Source of the DNA: Microbacterium aurantiacum
GTDB taxonomy: Bacteria; Actinomycetota; Actinomycetes; Actinomycetales; Microbacteriaceae
Reading direction: 5' to 3'
Assembly (NCBI RefSeq): GCF_021654035.1
Contig: NZ_JAJPDW010000001.1
Coordinates: 682,001-746,000, forward strand
DNA: 64,000 bases
Part shown: positions 24,865 through 33,596 of the stretch, piece after piece
Layout: each line of letters starts with the position of its first letter
Numbering within the stretch: the stretch's first letter is position 1
Made by a program: the position numbers and the translations under genes
Notes under the pieces: model-generated
What the model was told of the DNA's origin: nothing
The model's database searches: none
The model's input: the letters and a program-made list of their open reading frames with translations, nothing else

Positions 24865-25983
24865 TCAGGTGGTGGCCGTCCTGGCACGGGCCGCCACCGG
24901 GACGGCGGCCAGCTCGATCCGCACACCCTCGGCATATTCGAGGTGATCGGATGCCGAGTGCTGCACGCGTACGAGCGCACCGTCCGCCGTCCGCACGAGT
25001 GTCCGGCGGAAGTTGCCCATGAAGGTGCTCTCCTGGACCGTGGCGTCGATGCCCGAGGGCCCGTCGGGTGCGACGAGCAGGACGTTCTCGGGACGGAGGA
25101 ACACCTCGACATCGCCGTTCAGTCCGGGCGTGTGCAGCGGCAGCGAACGTCCCCACACCTCGACACGGTCGCCGGCGGCGAGGCCGGGGACGACGCTGGA
25201 CACGCCCACGAACGCCGCGACGGTCGCGGATGCGGGGCGCAGGTAGAGATCCTCCGGGGTGCCGACCTGCTCGATGCGGCCCCGCTCCATCACTGCGATC
25301 CGGTCCGACACCGCCAGTGCCTCCTCCTGGTCATGCGTGACGAACACTGTGGTGATGCCCAGGCGCAGTTGGATGCGCCGGATCTCATCGCGCAGCTGAA
25401 CGCGCACCTTTGCGTCCAGTGCCGAGAGGGGCTCGTCGAGGAGAAGCACCCGAGGTTCGGTCACGAGGGCCCGGGCCAGCGCGACGCGCTGCTGCTGGCC
25501 GCCCGAGAGCTGGTGGGGGAACCGCTCGGCGAGATGGTCGAGCCCCACGAGGTCGAGGGCATCGGTCGCGCGTCGCGCGGCATCCTTCTTGCGCATTCCG
25601 CGACGGCGCAGGCCGAAGGCGACGTTGTCGAGCACGCGCAGGTGCGGGAAGAGGGAGTACGACTGGAATACCATGCCGATGTCGCGCCGATTCGTCGGGA
25701 CCCGCGACACGTCGACGTCGCCGAGGCGCACCGACCCTTCCGTCGCCGCCTCCAGCCCCGCCAGCACACGCAACGCGGTGGTCTTCCCGCACCCGGACGG
25801 CCCGAGCAGCGACACGAATTCGCCGGGTGCGATGTCGAGGTCGAGCCCGTGCAGGACCCGTGTGGTGCCGTAGTCCTTGACCAGCCCTCGGAACTCGACG
25901 CGCGTACCCTCGCCGGCGTCGGCGAGCAGCTGGTTGTCCGAGGTCGAGGGGAGCGTGCGGGGCGGGGTGTCGGCCGTGGTCAT
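24865..25983 (-). CDS. ABC transporter ATP-binding protein (iron/polyamine/phosphonate type, with TOBE domain)
   Basis: 372 residues. Walker A GPSGCGKT at 61-68, Q-loop VFQSYSLFPHL, signature LSGGQQQR at 159-166, Walker B VLLLDEPLSALD at about 179-190 and H-loop VTHDQEEAL. The C-terminal about 110 residues form TOBE strands that regulate transport in the CUT/PotA/FbpC group. Last gene of a four-gene importer operon; its ATG overlaps the stop of the second permease as ATGA. Confidence 0.92.
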   Translation of the reverse strand: MTTADTPPRTLPSTSDNQLLADAGEGTRVEFRGLVKDYGTTRVLHGLDLDIAPGEFVSLLGPSGCGKTTALRVLAGLEAATEGSVRLGDVDVSRVPTNRRDIGMVFQSYSLFPHLRVLDNVAFGLRRRGMRKKDAARRATDALDLVGLDHLAERFPHQLSGGQQQRVALARALVTEPRVLLLDEPLSALDAKVRVQLRDEIRRIQLRLGITTVFVTHDQEEALAVSDRIAVMERGRIEQVGTPEDLYLRPASATVAAFVGVSSVVPGLAAGDRVEVWGRSLPLHTPGLNGDVEVFLRPENVLLVAPDGPSGIDATVQESTFMGNFRRTLVRTADGALVRVQHSASDHLEYAEGVRIELAAVPVAARARTATT

Positions 25984-26774
25984 GATGATCTCCTTCCGCC
26001 CGCGCGCACGGCGCGGCCGATGATCAGAAGCAGCAGGAAGGCGAACGCAAGGGCGATCAGGGTGAAGACTGCCGATGCGTAGGCGTCGATCCTGCTGACG
26101 AGGAGGATGCCGGTCTGGAAGACCTGACGATTGAGAAGCGACGCGATCGTGAATTCACCCAACACGACGGCGACGGAGATGAGGGATGCGGCCAGCAGTC
26201 CCTGACGCAGGTTCGGTGCGATGACGTGGAGCAGCACACTCGGCCAGCTCGCCCCGAGGGTGCGGGCCGCCTCGGACAGTGTGGTGAGGTCGACCGCGTC
26301 GATCGATGCCTGGATGGAGCGGTAGGCGAACGGGAGCACGAGGATCCCGTAGGCGAACGCCAACGTCCACGCACCGGTGCCCAGGGTGCGTCCGATCTGG
26401 AGGTACACCGGCGCGAGCCCTACGACCAGGACGATCGCCGGGATCGTGATCGGCAGGAGCGCCACGAACTCGAACGGTCGCCGCAGCTTCGGGAACCGGA
26501 GGGCGACCAGCACCATCGTCGGCGCGAGGATGAACAGGACGATCACCACCGTGACGACCGACAGGATCAGCGAGTTCGTCACACCGACCCAGATCGGGGC
26601 GTACAGCCCCGCATTGGCCGGATCGAACAGCCCCAGCCACCGATCAGCCGTGAATGCTGCGTCCCGGGTGGTGAGCGTGAACAGCAGCGTCGACAACAGC
26701 GGAACGGCGAAGAAGAGGCCCACCACCACGGCGATGACCCAGCGGGTCGCGGGGGACGGTGCGATGCCCCTCAT
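25980..26774 (-). CDS. ABC transporter permease (second subunit)
   Basis: 264 residues, six predicted TM segments, with the EAA loop SEAARTLGASWPSVLLHVIAPNLRQGL (about 172-198), the site that contacts the ATPase. BPD_transp_1 family, PotC/PhnV-like. Start ATG 26774 overlaps the upstream permease stop by 4 nt (ATGA). Confidence 0.9.
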   Translation of the reverse strand: MRGIAPSPATRWVIAVVVGLFFAVPLLSTLLFTLTTRDAAFTADRWLGLFDPANAGLYAPIWVGVTNSLILSVVTVVIVLFILAPTMVLVALRFPKLRRPFEFVALLPITIPAIVLVVGLAPVYLQIGRTLGTGAWTLAFAYGILVLPFAYRSIQASIDAVDLTTLSEAARTLGASWPSVLLHVIAPNLRQGLLAASLISVAVVLGEFTIASLLNRQVFQTGILLVSRIDAYASAVFTLIALAFAFLLLLIIGRAVRAGGRRSS

Positions 26775-27709
26775 GACTGCCACCGCGCCGCGCGACGCTG
26801 GATGATCGAGTAGCCCCACATGACCACGGCGACGACGATGATCATTCCGAGGGCGAGCGCGCCTGCGAGGTTTTCGCGGCCGAGCACGGTCTCGCTGGTG
26901 AGGGCCGTACGGATCTGCAACGGCACGATCTGGGATCCCTGGCTCGCCAGCGCCGCCGCCGTCGCATAGGACGAGAAGGCGTTGGCGAACAGCAGCAGGA
27001 GACTGGCGAGGAACGACGGTGCCAGGACGGGGAACCCGATGTGGCGCCAGAACCCCGCGCGGGTGCCACCGAGGGTCAGGTTTGCCTCGGCCCACTGCGG
27101 CTTCAGCGCGGACATGGCCGGCATGAAGGTGATGACCATCAGCGGAACCTGGAAGTAGATGTAGGGGAGGATCAGTCCCGGAAGAGCGTAGATCCACGCG
27201 CCGTTCGCGAAGATGTCGATTCCGAAGACGTCCCAGAGCAGACGAGTGACGACGCCCTGGATGCCGATCGTGGCGATCCACGCGAACGCCAGCATGACGC
27301 CGCCGAACTGTGCGAGCACACCGGATGCGGCATCCACCATCGTCCGGGTCGTCCCGTTCTCGGAGAGGCCGAGCAGCGCGTAGCAGACCAGACCGCCGAC
27401 AACGGCGCCGATCACCGCGGTGAGCGCGGAGATCCACGCCGAATTGGCGAACGTCCGCAGGATGACGGGGTCGCCGAGGGCCGCGACGTTGGCGAGCGTG
27501 ACGTCGCCCGCGCTGTCGAACAGACCGGAGCCGATGGCGAGGACGGTGGGCAGAAGGAGGAAGAGCAGGAGGTAGGCGGCGAACGGAACGAGGCCGAGAG
27601 CTGCCCAGGGGGCGGATGCGGCGGCCCGCCGCACCGGAGCGGTGGGCTCCGATGCGGCGGGTCCGGTCAGGCGCTCCGGGAGGGGAGCGGCGTCGACGGT
27701 CGAGGTCAC
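26771..27709 (-). CDS. ABC transporter permease (first subunit)
   Basis: 312 residues, six predicted TM segments after a cytosolic Pro/Ala-rich N-terminus. EAA-type loop EANLTLGGTRAGFWRHIGFPVLAPSFL at about 220-246. PotB/PhnU-like. The GTG start at 27709 overlaps the stop of the binding-protein gene as GTGA. Confidence 0.9.
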   Translation of the reverse strand: MTSTVDAAPLPERLTGPAASEPTAPVRRAAASAPWAALGLVPFAAYLLLFLLLPTVLAIGSGLFDSAGDVTLANVAALGDPVILRTFANSAWISALTAVIGAVVGGLVCYALLGLSENGTTRTMVDAASGVLAQFGGVMLAFAWIATIGIQGVVTRLLWDVFGIDIFANGAWIYALPGLILPYIYFQVPLMVITFMPAMSALKPQWAEANLTLGGTRAGFWRHIGFPVLAPSFLASLLLLFANAFSSYATAAALASQGSQIVPLQIRTALTSETVLGRENLAGALALGMIIVVAVVMWGYSIIQRRAARWQS

Positions 27710-28839
27710 TGGACCGCGGCTGCCCACTTCTCGCCGAGCAGGGTGCCGGCATCCGCGCTCTGGGTCTCGGTCGGCACTACGGTCTCGGCGGGAGCCTCCG
27801 GAAGCGCGTCGGCGAGGGCCTGGTCGATCGTGCCGGCCTCGATCATCGCCTCCATGCGCACCGGGCGGGCGCCGCCCTTGAGCCACAGGTTCTGGACCTC
27901 GTCGCTGTACAAGAACTCCTGCCACAGACGCGCGGCGGCGGGGTTCGGCGCGTCGCGGTTGATGGCCTGGTTGTAGTAGCCGGCGTAGCCGACGCCCGGG
28001 AATACGACGACCTCCCACGCGGGGTTCGCGCTCTGGTGCGCCGCGTTCAGGTAGTCCCAGTCGAAGACGACGGGGGTCTCGCCGCTCGCGACGGTCGCGC
28101 TGGTGACGTCGACCTTCAGCATGTTGCCGGCGGTGTTCAGCTCGGAGAAGAAGTCGATTCCGGGCTGGAAGTCGTCCAGCGTTCCGTCCGACTGCACCGT
28201 CGCCATGCCGACCGCGGCGAAGGCGGCACCCGCCTGCGTCGGGTCGCCGTTGATCGCGACCGCCCCGCGGTAGTCGTCGCCGAGGAGGTCGTCGAGGGAT
28301 GCGGGGGCGTCGTAGCGGTCGGAGTCGAAGCCGACGGACATGTATCCGCCGTAGTCGCCGACGAACAGGCCGCTGGGCTCCTTCAGGGCGTCGGGGATGT
28401 CGTCCCACGTCTGCACCTGGTAGGGAGCGAACCAGTCCGTGTTCTGCAGCGCGACCGTGAGGCCGAGGTCGAAGACGTCCGGGGCGGTGTCGAGGCCCTC
28501 GTTCGTCTGGGCCGCCTGGATCTCTTCGGCGCTGGAGATGTCGGGCGACTGCTCGTTGACCGTGATCTCGGGGTAGCGGCTCTTGAACAGGTCGATGATC
28601 TCGCCGTAGTTGGCCCAGTCGCGGGGAAGGGCGATGACGTTGAGCGCGCCCTCGGCCTTGGCGGCGGCCTCGAGGTCTTCGAAGGTACCGAAGTCGGACA
28701 GGCTCGTCGCGGTCGACGCGTCGATACCCGTGTCACCGCCGGTGGCGGCATCCGCGCCGGCGCAGCCGGACAGGGTCAGCGCGGCGATTGCGGTCGCCGC
28801 GGCGCCGACGAACAGCCGGCGGGCGAAGGTTGTGTGCAT
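27706..28839 (-). CDS. ABC transporter solute-binding lipoprotein
   Basis: 377 residues. Signal peptide with lipobox LSGC, lipidated Cys26, so anchored on the outer face of the membrane. Mature part is a class-D (PotD/FbpA/PhnS-like) bilobed protein: ALNVIALPRDWANYGEIIDLF, SGLFVGDYGGYMSVGFDSD hinge strands, and VGYAGYYNQAINRDAPNPAAA near the second lobe. The ligand cannot be told apart among polyamine, iron or 2-aminoethylphosphonate; the separate permeases and TOBE ATPase fit any of these. First gene of the operon. Confidence 0.88.
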   Translation of the reverse strand: MHTTFARRLFVGAAATAIAALTLSGCAGADAATGGDTGIDASTATSLSDFGTFEDLEAAAKAEGALNVIALPRDWANYGEIIDLFKSRYPEITVNEQSPDISSAEEIQAAQTNEGLDTAPDVFDLGLTVALQNTDWFAPYQVQTWDDIPDALKEPSGLFVGDYGGYMSVGFDSDRYDAPASLDDLLGDDYRGAVAINGDPTQAGAAFAAVGMATVQSDGTLDDFQPGIDFFSELNTAGNMLKVDVTSATVASGETPVVFDWDYLNAAHQSANPAWEVVVFPGVGYAGYYNQAINRDAPNPAAARLWQEFLYSDEVQNLWLKGGARPVRMEAMIEAGTIDQALADALPEAPAETVVPTETQSADAGTLLGEKWAAAVQ

Positions 28840-29017
28840 GGGGGTTCCTCTCGGGTGAGTGCCGCGGAGGCGCAGAGCGCCCGGGTGCGCGGGACGAGAG
28901 GACCGTACGGCCGAGAGGTGACGGGCCAGGTCGAAGCGGGTGAACGGATGGTGAGCGAAGGCTGACGAACGGTGCGCGGATGCCGGACCGCCGGTGTCGG
29001 TGAGCGGCGCCGCCGAG

Positions 29018-29082
29018 ACAGGCGATCCTCTGAAAACAGGACGATCCCCGTCGGAACGTCCTGTTCCGGGGGGATCGCCTGT
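29018..29082. terminator. Nested palindrome between aspS and the importer operon
   Basis: Outer arms ACAGGCGATCC (29018-29028) and GGATCGCCTGT (29072-29082) match perfectly over 11 bp; inside them AACAGGACG (29035-29043) and CGTCCTGTT (29057-29065) match perfectly over 9 bp. The 65-nt structure sits 20 nt after the aspS stop and about 180 nt before the binding-protein start. Probably the aspS terminator; it could also be an operator of the importer. The remainder of 28840-29101 shows nothing else clear. Confidence 0.65.
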
Positions 29083-29101
29083 TCTCGTGCGGTAGCGCGC
29101 G

Positions 29102-30442
29102 TCAGGGAGCGAGGCGCGTCGGTCCGCGGAAGAGGTAGGTGACCTCGCGGATCGAGTCCTGGCCGAGCAGCAGCATCAGCACGCGGGCGAGGCCCATGCC
29201 GAATCCGCCGTGCGGCGGGGCGCCGTAACGGAAGAAGTCGAGGTAGAAGTCCAGGTGCTCGGGGTCGAGACCCTTCTCCTTGGCCTGCTCGATGAGGACG
29301 TCCACGCGGTGCTCGCGCTGCGCGCCGGTGGTGATCTCGACTCCGTTGAACAGCAGGTCGTACGACTTCGTCAGCCCGGTCTCCTCGTCGCGCATGTGGT
29401 AGAACGCGCGGATCTCGGGGTGGTAGTCGGTGATGAAGACGAACTGGTGCCCGAAGGTCTCCTGCACGTGCGCGGCGATCTGGCGCTCGCCCTCGGGGTC
29501 GAGGTCGCCGTCGGTGCGCGGGATGTCGTACCCGCGGGCGGCGACGATCTCGCGCGCCTCGGCGAGGGGGATGCGGGGGAAGGGGGCCTCGGGGACGACG
29601 ATCTCGAGCCCGAAGAGCTCCTGGATCTCGTCGCCGTGCTTGTCCTTCACCGCGCGGATGGCGGTCTGCAGGAGCTCCTCCTGCATGCGCGCGACGTCCT
29701 CGTGGGACTCGACCCAGCTGATCTCGGCGTCGATGGAGGTGAACTCCGTCGCGTGACGCGAGGTGAACGAGGGATCGGCGCGGAAGGCGGGGGCGATCTC
29801 GAAGATCTTCCCGAAGCCGGCAACCTGCGCCATCTGCTTGAAGAACTGCGGGCTCTGCGCGAGGTAGGCCGTCTTCTCCTCGAAGTAGGGCACCTCGAAC
29901 AGCTCGGCGTTGGACTCCGACGGGCTCGCCATGAGCTTGGGGGAGTGCACCTCGATGTAGTCGCGCTCGATCCAGTAGGTGCGCATGGCGTGCTCGAGCG
30001 TCGTCTGCACGCGGAAGATGAGGTTGTTGCGGCGCTGGCGCAGGTCGAGGAAGCGCCAGTCCATGCGCTTGTCGAGGCCCGAGTCCGCGGCGATCGGGGT
30101 CTCGGGGAGCGCTGCCGCGGCGATGTCGAGCCCGCCGATCTTGATCTCGACGCCGCCGAGCTTCACGCGCTCGTCGTGCTTGAGTTCGCCCTGCACCGTG
30201 AGGAAGGTGCCCGTGGCGAGGTTCGAGATGGTGTCGGTGAGGGCCAAAGCCGCGGCATCCTGCTCCGTGCCGTCCTCGGCCGGACGCGTCGCCGGATTGA
30301 CCAGCTGCACCGCGCCGGTCTCATCGCGCAGGATGACGAACTGCACCTTCTTCTGGTCACGGACGGTTTCGACCCACCCCGACACGGACACCGGGCCGTC
30401 GGCCCGCGATTGCAGCTGCTTCACCAGAACGCGTTCACTCAC
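29102..30442 (-). CDS. aspS: Aspartyl-tRNA synthetase, archaeal-type (probably non-discriminating, Asp/Asn)
   Basis: 446 residues: an OB-fold anticodon domain (VSVSGWVETVRDQKKVQFVILRD, about 15-37), then a class II core with ATEFTSIDAEISW after the FRADPSFTSRH loop (motif 2 area) and motif 3 GFGMGLARVLMLLLG, ending in FRGPTRLAP. At about 440 residues it lacks the bacterial insertion domain and is the archaeal/eukaryotic type, which often charges both tRNA-Asp and tRNA-Asn and works with GatCAB (family knowledge). GTG start 30442. Confidence 0.92.
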   Translation of the reverse strand: MSERVLVKQLQSRADGPVSVSGWVETVRDQKKVQFVILRDETGAVQLVNPATRPAEDGTEQDAAALALTDTISNLATGTFLTVQGELKHDERVKLGGVEIKIGGLDIAAAALPETPIAADSGLDKRMDWRFLDLRQRRNNLIFRVQTTLEHAMRTYWIERDYIEVHSPKLMASPSESNAELFEVPYFEEKTAYLAQSPQFFKQMAQVAGFGKIFEIAPAFRADPSFTSRHATEFTSIDAEISWVESHEDVARMQEELLQTAIRAVKDKHGDEIQELFGLEIVVPEAPFPRIPLAEAREIVAARGYDIPRTDGDLDPEGERQIAAHVQETFGHQFVFITDYHPEIRAFYHMRDEETGLTKSYDLLFNGVEITTGAQREHRVDVLIEQAKEKGLDPEHLDFYLDFFRYGAPPHGGFGMGLARVLMLLLGQDSIREVTYLFRGPTRLAP

Positions 30443-30511
30443 GAGGCCACAGTCTACGCGGGGGGATGCCGCGCGCCGGGTCCGTGCGGATCCAGGCCGT
30501 ACTCTGGACGC

Positions 30512-31522
30512 ATGACGACGCCTGCCGCGACGCCGCCTCGGACCTCCCCTTCCTTCCTGGTCGCCCTCCCCACTGTTCTGCTGAACGCCCTCCGTGGTGC
30601 GCTCATCGGGATGGCGGAGCTGATCCCGGGGATCTCCGGCGGAACCGTCGCCCTCATCACCGGCGTCTACGAGCGCCTCATCGACGCCGCCGCGCACGTC
30701 GTGTCGGCGGTGAAGCGCCTGATCTTCGGACCCGACCGGCGCGCGGGATTCCTCGCCGAGATCCGCGCGGTCGACCTGTGGCTCATCATCCCCGTCGTCG
30801 GCGGCATGGCGGCGATGGTGCTCACCCTCGCCGGATTCGTCGAAGCCTTCGTCTCCGGCAACGCCGAGCTCTCGCGCGGCCTCTTCTTCGGCCTCGTCGC
30901 GGCAAGTATCATCGTGCCGCTGCAGCTGATCCCGCGCGTCCGGCGCACGCTCGCTTCGCACGCACGCGGCGTCATCGTGTTCGTCGGCGCCGCCTTTCTC
31001 GCCTACGCCTCGATCGACTTCGCCGGCGGTTCGCTCGTGGTCGACCCCCCGGTCTGGCTGGTGTTCATCGCCGCCGCGATCGCCGTGTGCGCGCTCGTCG
31101 TGCCCGGTGTCTCGGGATCCTTCTTCCTCCTCGCGATCGGGCTGTACTCGCCGACGCTCCGCGCTGTCGCCGACCGTGACTGGGGATATCTCGCCGTCTT
31201 CGCGCTCGGCGCGATCGTGGGCCTCGTCACGATCGTCCGCGTCATGAAGTGGATGCTGGAGCACTACCGCCGCTTCACGCTGCTCGCGATGGCCGGCCTC
31301 ATGCTCGGCTCGCTCCGCGCCCTCTGGCCCTGGCAGGCGCTCCCGCCGGGCGAGGACCACGGCGTCGGCGAGCTGGTCGCCCCCTACGATCCGGTCGCCG
31401 GTCCCATCCTCCTCGCGCTGGTCGGTGCGGCGGCGGTCGTCGCACTCCTCTTCGTCGAGCGGGGCCTCCAGAAGCGCACGGATGCCGCCCACTCAGGCGA
31501 CCCCCAGAACACGCCGACGTAG
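30512..31522 (+). CDS. DUF368 membrane protein (PopT-type undecaprenyl-phosphate translocase family)
   Basis: 336 residues, about nine hydrophobic segments. Signature GALIGMAELIPGISGGTVALITGVYERLI (about 28-56) and the repeat VVPGVSGSFFLLAIGLY (about 196-212) are the paired DUF368 motifs. DUF368 proteins were linked to recycling of undecaprenyl phosphate across the membrane for cell-wall synthesis (established for PopT). ATG 30512 follows TACTCT with a 6-nt spacer (leaderless). Its TAG stop is part of the next gene's -10 box. Confidence 0.88.
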   Translation: MTTPAATPPRTSPSFLVALPTVLLNALRGALIGMAELIPGISGGTVALITGVYERLIDAAAHVVSAVKRLIFGPDRRAGFLAEIRAVDLWLIIPVVGGMAAMVLTLAGFVEAFVSGNAELSRGLFFGLVAASIIVPLQLIPRVRRTLASHARGVIVFVGAAFLAYASIDFAGGSLVVDPPVWLVFIAAAIAVCALVVPGVSGSFFLLAIGLYSPTLRAVADRDWGYLAVFALGAIVGLVTIVRVMKWMLEHYRRFTLLAMAGLMLGSLRALWPWQALPPGEDHGVGELVAPYDPVAGPILLALVGAAAVVALLFVERGLQKRTDAAHSGDPQNTPT

Positions 31523-31525
31523 ACT
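31520..31525 (+). promoter_or_regulatory. -10 box TAGACT overlapping the DUF368 stop codon
   Basis: The TAG of TAGACT is the stop codon of the DUF368 gene. It lies exactly 6 nt before the GTG of the histidine phosphatase gene, so a leaderless transcript is predicted. Confidence 0.65.
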
Positions 31526-31531
31526 GGACCC

Positions 31532-32161
31532 GTGCCCGCCGAACGCCTCCATCTCGTACGCCACGGGGAGGTCTTCAATCCCGGGCGAGTGCTCTACGGC
31601 CGCCTCCCCGGATTCGGCCTGAGCGAGGACGGACGCCGGATGGCGGCGGATGCCGCGGCCTGGGTGAAGGAACTCGATCGCCCCGTGACGACGCTGGTGT
31701 GCTCGCCGCTCCAGCGCACCCGCGAGTCGGCGGAGCCGTTCACCGCGACCTTCGGAATCGACCCGCGCATCGACGAGCGCGTGATCGAGCCGACCAACGT
31801 CTTCGAGGGCCGCCGTATGAAGCGGGCGATGATGAACCCGCTGAACTGGCGGCACCTCAGCCGTCCCGCCCTGCCGTCGTGGGGCGAGCCGTACGCGCAG
31901 GTCATCTCCCGCATGGACGCGGCGATGACGGATGCCTGGAACGACGCCGAAGGCGGCGACGTGGTGATCGTCTCCCACCAGCTGCCGATCTGGATCACCC
32001 ACCTGTGGGTCGAGGGCGAGCCGCTCCGGCACGATCCGCGGCGGCGTCGCTGCGCGCTGTCGAGCGTGACGAGTTTGGAAGGCGGCCCCGGGCAGTGGGC
32101 CGAGGTGTCGTACGCCGAGCCCGCGTCCACCGCGGGCGCGGTCGATGTGGGAGCGGTGTGA
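31532..32161 (+). CDS. Histidine phosphatase family protein
   Basis: 209 residues. Catalytic LVRHGE at 8-13 (phospho-accepting His11), then SPLQRTRESAEPF with the second Arg, an acid in EPTNVFEG and the second catalytic His in VIVSHQLPI. Phosphoglycerate mutase-like fold. It sits first in a run with TlpA, CcdA, ResB and CcsB genes, a common order in actinobacteria, and overlaps the TlpA start (TGATG). Confidence 0.9.
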   Translation: MPAERLHLVRHGEVFNPGRVLYGRLPGFGLSEDGRRMAADAAAWVKELDRPVTTLVCSPLQRTRESAEPFTATFGIDPRIDERVIEPTNVFEGRRMKRAMMNPLNWRHLSRPALPSWGEPYAQVISRMDAAMTDAWNDAEGGDVVIVSHQLPIWITHLWVEGEPLRHDPRRRRCALSSVTSLEGGPGQWAEVSYAEPASTAGAVDVGAV

Positions 32162-32766
32162 TGACGACGAACCGGTGGCGGCGGGCGGCGGCATCCGTCC
32201 TCGCTCTGACGCTTGCGGCGGGACTCGCCGCGTGCACGAGCGATCCCCTGGCCGAGCAGTACCGCGAGGGTGACAACAAGGGCTTCATCGCCGCCGACGG
32301 CTTCCGCGTCGTCGAGATCCCCGAGGCCGATCGCACCAACCCGATCGAGTTCGAGGCGGTGCTCGACAACGGCGAGACCGCGACGAGCGCCGACTACGCG
32401 GGAGAGGTGCTGGTCGTGAACTTCTGGTACGCCGCCTGCGCGCCCTGCCGGGTCGAGGCCCCCGAGCTCGCCGAGGTGCACGAGAGCTTCCGCGACGACG
32501 GCGTCGACTTCCTCGGCGTGAACCTCTACGACGGCGCCGAGGCGTCCCAGGCTTTCGCCGAGACCTACGGCATCGAGTACCCGAGCGCGCTCACCACCGT
32601 CGACGGCTCGATCAAGCTCGCGTTCGCGGGCGAGACGCCGCTGAACGCGGTGCCGGTCACGCTCGTCCTCGATCGTGACGGTCGGGTCGCCGCGCGCCTC
32701 ATCGGACAGATCAGCGACGCATCGATCCTAGAGACCCTCGTCCGCGACACCCGGGACGAAGCGTGA
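32161..32766 (+). CDS. TlpA/ResA-like thiol-disulfide oxidoreductase (lipoprotein)
   Basis: 201 residues with signal peptide and lipobox LAAC (lipid Cys25). Thioredoxin fold with the redox site CAPC (Cys93, Cys96) in VVNFWYAACAPCRVEAP and the cis-Pro region NAVPVTLVLD. Keeps apo-cytochrome c cysteines reduced for haem attachment. Coupled to ccdA by a GTGA overlap. Confidence 0.92.
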   Translation: MTTNRWRRAAASVLALTLAAGLAACTSDPLAEQYREGDNKGFIAADGFRVVEIPEADRTNPIEFEAVLDNGETATSADYAGEVLVVNFWYAACAPCRVEAPELAEVHESFRDDGVDFLGVNLYDGAEASQAFAETYGIEYPSALTTVDGSIKLAFAGETPLNAVPVTLVLDRDGRVAARLIGQISDASILETLVRDTRDEA

Positions 32767-33596
32767 ACATCGCCGCGATCGTCGCCGACGGCACGCTGCT
32801 GCTCGCGATCCCGATCGCGGTCCTCGCCGGGCTCGTCTCGTTCCTCTCGCCCTGCGTCCTCCCGCTCGTGCCCGGATACCTCGGCTTCCTCGGCGGGGCT
32901 GTCGCCCCGCGTCGGGGGGCCCGGGTCGCCGTCGGTACGGGCCCCGGAGCGACGGATGCCGCACCCGGTGCCGAAGCGGCGGGATCGCCCGGCACGGTCA
33001 CCCCCGAGCCCGACGGCTCGCGCGGGCGGCTCCTGTGGGGCGTGGTGCTCTTCATCGCCGGGTTCACCCTGGTCTTCGTCAGCGTCGCGATGCTCGGCGG
33101 GACGCTCGGACGCTTCCTCATCGAGTACCAGGACGTCATCACCCGCATCCTCGGCGTCGTCATCATCGCCCTCGGCCTCGTCTTCATCGGCGTCTTCGGG
33201 ATGGCGCAGCGCACACTGCGTCCGCAGGTGCGCGGGGGCGTCGGACTCGCGGGCGCGCCGCTCCTCGGGATCGCGCTCGGCATCGGGTGGACGCCCTGCA
33301 TCGGGCCGACCCTCGCGGTCATCCTCGGGATGTCGTTCGACTCCGGCTCGGTCGCACGCGGCGCGGTGCTCGGCCTCGCCTATTCGCTCGGGCTCGGCAT
33401 CCCGTTCGTGCTCCTCGCCCTCGGCTTCGGCTGGGCGACGCGCTCGGTGTCGTTCCTCCGCCGCCACATCCGCACCGTGAACCTCCTCGGCGGCGGTCTG
33501 CTCATCGTCCTCGGCCTGCTCATGGTGACCGGGGTCTGGACCGCGCTCATGGCGCAGCTACAGGGGGTGTTCCTCAGTGTCCCGCTCCCGATCTGA
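32763..33596 (+). CDS. ccdA: CcdA-type cytochrome c biogenesis membrane protein
   Basis: 277 residues, about six TM segments. Conserved Cys31 in FLSPCVLPLVPGYLG and Cys179 in GIGWTPCIGPTL move electrons across the membrane to the TlpA/ResA-type protein. A low-complexity Ala/Gly/Pro-rich loop (about residues 50-85) is inserted after the first segment, a lineage feature. GTG 32763 overlaps the preceding stop; the end overlaps resB by 20 nt. Confidence 0.93.
   Translation: MNIAAIVADGTLLLAIPIAVLAGLVSFLSPCVLPLVPGYLGFLGGAVAPRRGARVAVGTGPGATDAAPGAEAAGSPGTVTPEPDGSRGRLLWGVVLFIAGFTLVFVSVAMLGGTLGRFLIEYQDVITRILGVVIIALGLVFIGVFGMAQRTLRPQVRGGVGLAGAPLLGIALGIGWTPCIGPTLAVILGMSFDSGSVARGAVLGLAYSLGLGIPFVLLALGFGWATRSVSFLRRHIRTVNLLGGGLLIVLGLLMVTGVWTALMAQLQGVFLSVPLPI

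Noticed and set aside
29210-30511. In-frame plus-strand extension upstream of the DUF368 gene
   Set aside because: Antisense to aspS. DUF368 homology and the TACTCT box support the start at 30512.
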